Source: Mercurialis annua (taxonomy: Eukaryota; Streptophyta; Magnoliopsida; Malpighiales; Euphorbiaceae). From it: a stretch of 64,000 bases of DNA. The stretch spans positions 24,616,501-24,680,500 of the forward strand of contig NC_065574.1 of assembly GCF_937616625.2 (NCBI RefSeq). Direction: 5' to 3'. The notes beneath the pieces were generated by a model, which saw nothing but the letters and a program-made list of their open reading frames with translations, was not told the origin of the DNA and did no database searches. The translations under genes were made by a program, and so were the position numbers. Positions 61,501 to 64,000 of this stretch are shown here, piece after piece; the first letter of the stretch is position 1, and the number at the start of each line of letters is the position of its first letter.

Positions 61501-64000
61501 CAAACGTTACGAAACAAATCCAAACGTTTAAAACGTTATGACACAAATCCAAACGTTTAAAAATTTACGAAACAAATCCAAACATTTAAAACGTTATGAA
61601 ACCAATCCAAACGTTTAAAAAGATACGAAACAAATCCAAACGTTTCACCTTTTTAGCAATTAAAGCCAAAATTTAGAAAGTTACGAAACAAATCCAAACG
61701 TTTCACCTTTTTAGCGATTTAAGCCAAACATTTACAAACGTTACGAAACAAATCCAAACGTTTTCTATTTTTAGCAATTTAAGCCAAACGTTTAAAACGT
61801 TACGAGACCAATCCAAACGTTTCACTTTTTTAGCGATTTAAGCCAAACGTTTGCAAACGTTACGATACAAGGCCAAACGTTTAACCTTTTTAGCAATTTA
61901 AGCCAAACGTTTACAAACGTTATGAAACAAATCCAAACGTTTAAAACGTTACGAAGCAAATCCAAACGTTTAACACATTACGAAACAAATCCAAACGTTT
62001 AAAAGGTTACAAAAAAAATCTAAACTTTTCTTCCTTTTAGCGATTTACGCCAAACGTTTACAAACATTACGAAACAAATCCCAACTTTTCGCCTTTTTAG
62101 CGATTTTAGCCAAACGTTTAAAACGTTACGAAACAAATCCAAACGTTTCACCTTTTTAGCGATTTAAGTCAAACGTTTACAAACGTTCCGATACAAATCT
62201 AAACGTTTCAAATGTTACAAAACAAATCCAAACGTTTCTTCCTTTTTGCGATTTAAGCCAAACGTTTACGAACATTACGAAACAAATTCCAACGTTTCAC
62301 CTTTTAAGCGATTTAAGTCAAACGTTTAAAATGTTACAAAACCAATCCAAACGTTTCACCTTTTTAGCGATTTAAGCCAAACGTTTACAAACGTTACGAT
62401 ACAAATCCAAACGTTTCCCCTTTTTAGCGATTTAAGCCAAACGTTTATAAACGTTACGAAACAAATCCAAACATTTAAAACGTTATGAAACAAATCCAAA
62501 CGTTTAAAAATTTACGAAACAAATCCAAACATTTAAAACGTTATGAAACCAATCCAAACATTTAAAAAGATACGAAACAAATCCAAACGTTTCACCTTTT
62601 TAGCGATTTAAGCAAATGTTTACAAACATTACGAAACAAATCCAAACGTTTCACCTTTTTAGCGATTTAAGCCAAACATTTACAAACGTTACGAAACAAA
62701 TCCAAACGTTTTCTATTTTTAGCAATTTAAGCCAAACGTTTAAAACGTTACGAAACCAATCCAAACGTTTCACTTTTTTAGCGATTTAAGCCAAACGTTT
62801 GCAAACGTTACGATACAAGTCCAGACGTTTAACCTTTTTAGCAATTTAAGCCAAACGTTTACAAACGTTATGAAACAAATCCAAACGTTTAAAACGTTAT
62901 GAAGCAAATCCAAACGTTTAACACATTACGAAACAAATCCAAACGTTTAAAAGGTTACAAAAAAAATCTAAACTTTTCTTCCTTTTAGCGATTTAAGCCA
63001 AACGTTTACAAACATTACGAAACAGATCCCAACGTTTCACCTTTTTAGCGATTTTAGCCAAACGTTTAAAACATTACGAAACAAATCCAAACGTTTCACC
63101 TTTTTAGCGATTTAAGTCAAACGTTTACAAACGTTACGATACAAATCTAAACGTTTCAAATGTTACAAAACAAATCCAAACGTTTCTTCCTTTTTGCGAT
63201 TTAAGCCAAACGTTTACGAACATTACGAAACAAATTCCAACGTTTCACCTTTTAAGCGATTTAAGTCAAACGTTTAAAACGTTACAAAACCAATCCAAAC
63301 GTTTCACTTTTTTAGCGATTTAAGCCTAACGTTTACAAACGTTACGATACAAATCCAAACGTTTCCCCTTTTTAGCGATTTAAGCCAAACGTTTACAAAC
63401 GTTACGAAACAAATCCAAACGTTTAAAACGTTATAACACAAATCCAAACGTTTAAAAATTTACGAAACAAATCCAAACATTTAAAACGTTATGAAACCAA
63501 TCCAAACGTTTAAAAAGATACGAAACAAATCCAAACGTTTCACCTTTTTAGCAATTAAAGCCAAAATTTAAAAAGTTACGAAACAAATCCAAACGTTTCA
63601 CCTTTTTAGCGATTTAAGCCAAACATTTACAAACGTTACGAAACAAATCCAAACGTTTTCTATTTTTAGCAATTTAAGCCAAACGTTTAAAACGTTACGA
63701 GACCAATCCAAACGTTTCACTTTTTTAGCGATTTAAGCCAAACGTTTGCAAACGTTACGATACAAGTCCAAACGTTTAACCTTTTTAGCAATTTAAGCCA
63801 AACGTTTACAAACGTTATGAAACAAATCCAAACGTTTAAAACGTTACGAAGCAAATCCAAACGTTTAACACATTACGAAACAAATCCAAACGTTTAAAAG
63901 GTTACAAAAAAAATCTAAACTTTTCTTCCTTTTAGCGATTTAAGCCAAACGTTTACAAACATTACGAAACAGATCCCAACGTTTCACCTTTTTAGCGATT
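55503..64000 (-). repeat. Satellite array, - polarity, right block
   Basis: Continues the array interrupted at 36639, in minus polarity, to the window edge. The part up to about 60100 is heterogeneous, mixing 60-bp and 29-31-bp units. From 60131 on it is organised in a 947-948-bp higher-order repeat. A local expansion of short half-units (AAACAAATCCAAACGTTTAA) is at 58100-58215. Confidence 0.95.

Overview
The window is repeat-dominated nuclear DNA from a flowering plant. The evidence is a large AT-rich satellite array, plant Ty1/copia and Ty3/gypsy LTR elements, a plant-type hAT transposon and a plant mobile domain (PMD) gene. It looks like pericentromeric or other constitutive heterochromatin. 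I see no convincing single-copy host gene, tRNA, rRNA or CRISPR. The species cannot be named from the sequence.

Layout. (1) About 44 kb of positions 1-26187 and 35924-64000, once the inserts are subtracted, is or was one satellite. Its unit is about 60 bp, made of two roughly 30-bp halves, each carrying the palindrome AAACGTTT. Units read on the + strand from 1 to 26187 and on the - strand from 35924 to 64000, so the array changes polarity across a 9.7-kb complex block. (2) The left array is interrupted by a full-length but decayed Ty1/copia element (8189-17086, TSD CATTT) and a related solo LTR (19260-21245, TSD AAACG). (3) The polarity-switch block (26188-35923) holds a broken unknown sequence split by a Ty3/gypsy-type solo LTR (26532-31638, TSD TCAAA). 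That LTR is itself invaded by an inverted partial LTR. Next comes a minus-strand 3' LTR with polypurine tract and a truncated interior that ends in satellite. (4) In the right array sits an 18.9-kb nested complex (36640-55502, TSD CCAAT). Its outer element is a minus-strand Ty3/gypsy element of Tat/Ogre type, identified by its primer-binding and polypurine sites. It has no gag-pol but carries a multi-exon PMD gene in antisense. It is interrupted by another gypsy-type solo LTR (46067-53053, TSD ATGGC), which is interrupted by an almost intact hAT transposon (48175-52269, 8-bp TSD ATGCTACC).

How the parts relate. Target-site duplications at every level give a relative order: satellite, then Tat-like element, then gypsy solo LTR, then hAT. 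The copia polyprotein is broken by five in-frame stops and two frameshifts. The hAT transposase has one frameshift, in an A run. The PMD gene has several lesions, but its introns still look like introns. The satellite itself evolves by segmental duplication at several scales (about 0.8, 0.95, 1.33 and 4.9 kb). Most of its base changes look like decay of the CpG in AAACGTTT.

The most unusual object is the antisense, intron-containing PMD gene inside a retroelement that lacks its own polyprotein. It is flanked by three minisatellite regions that could be seeds of new satellites.
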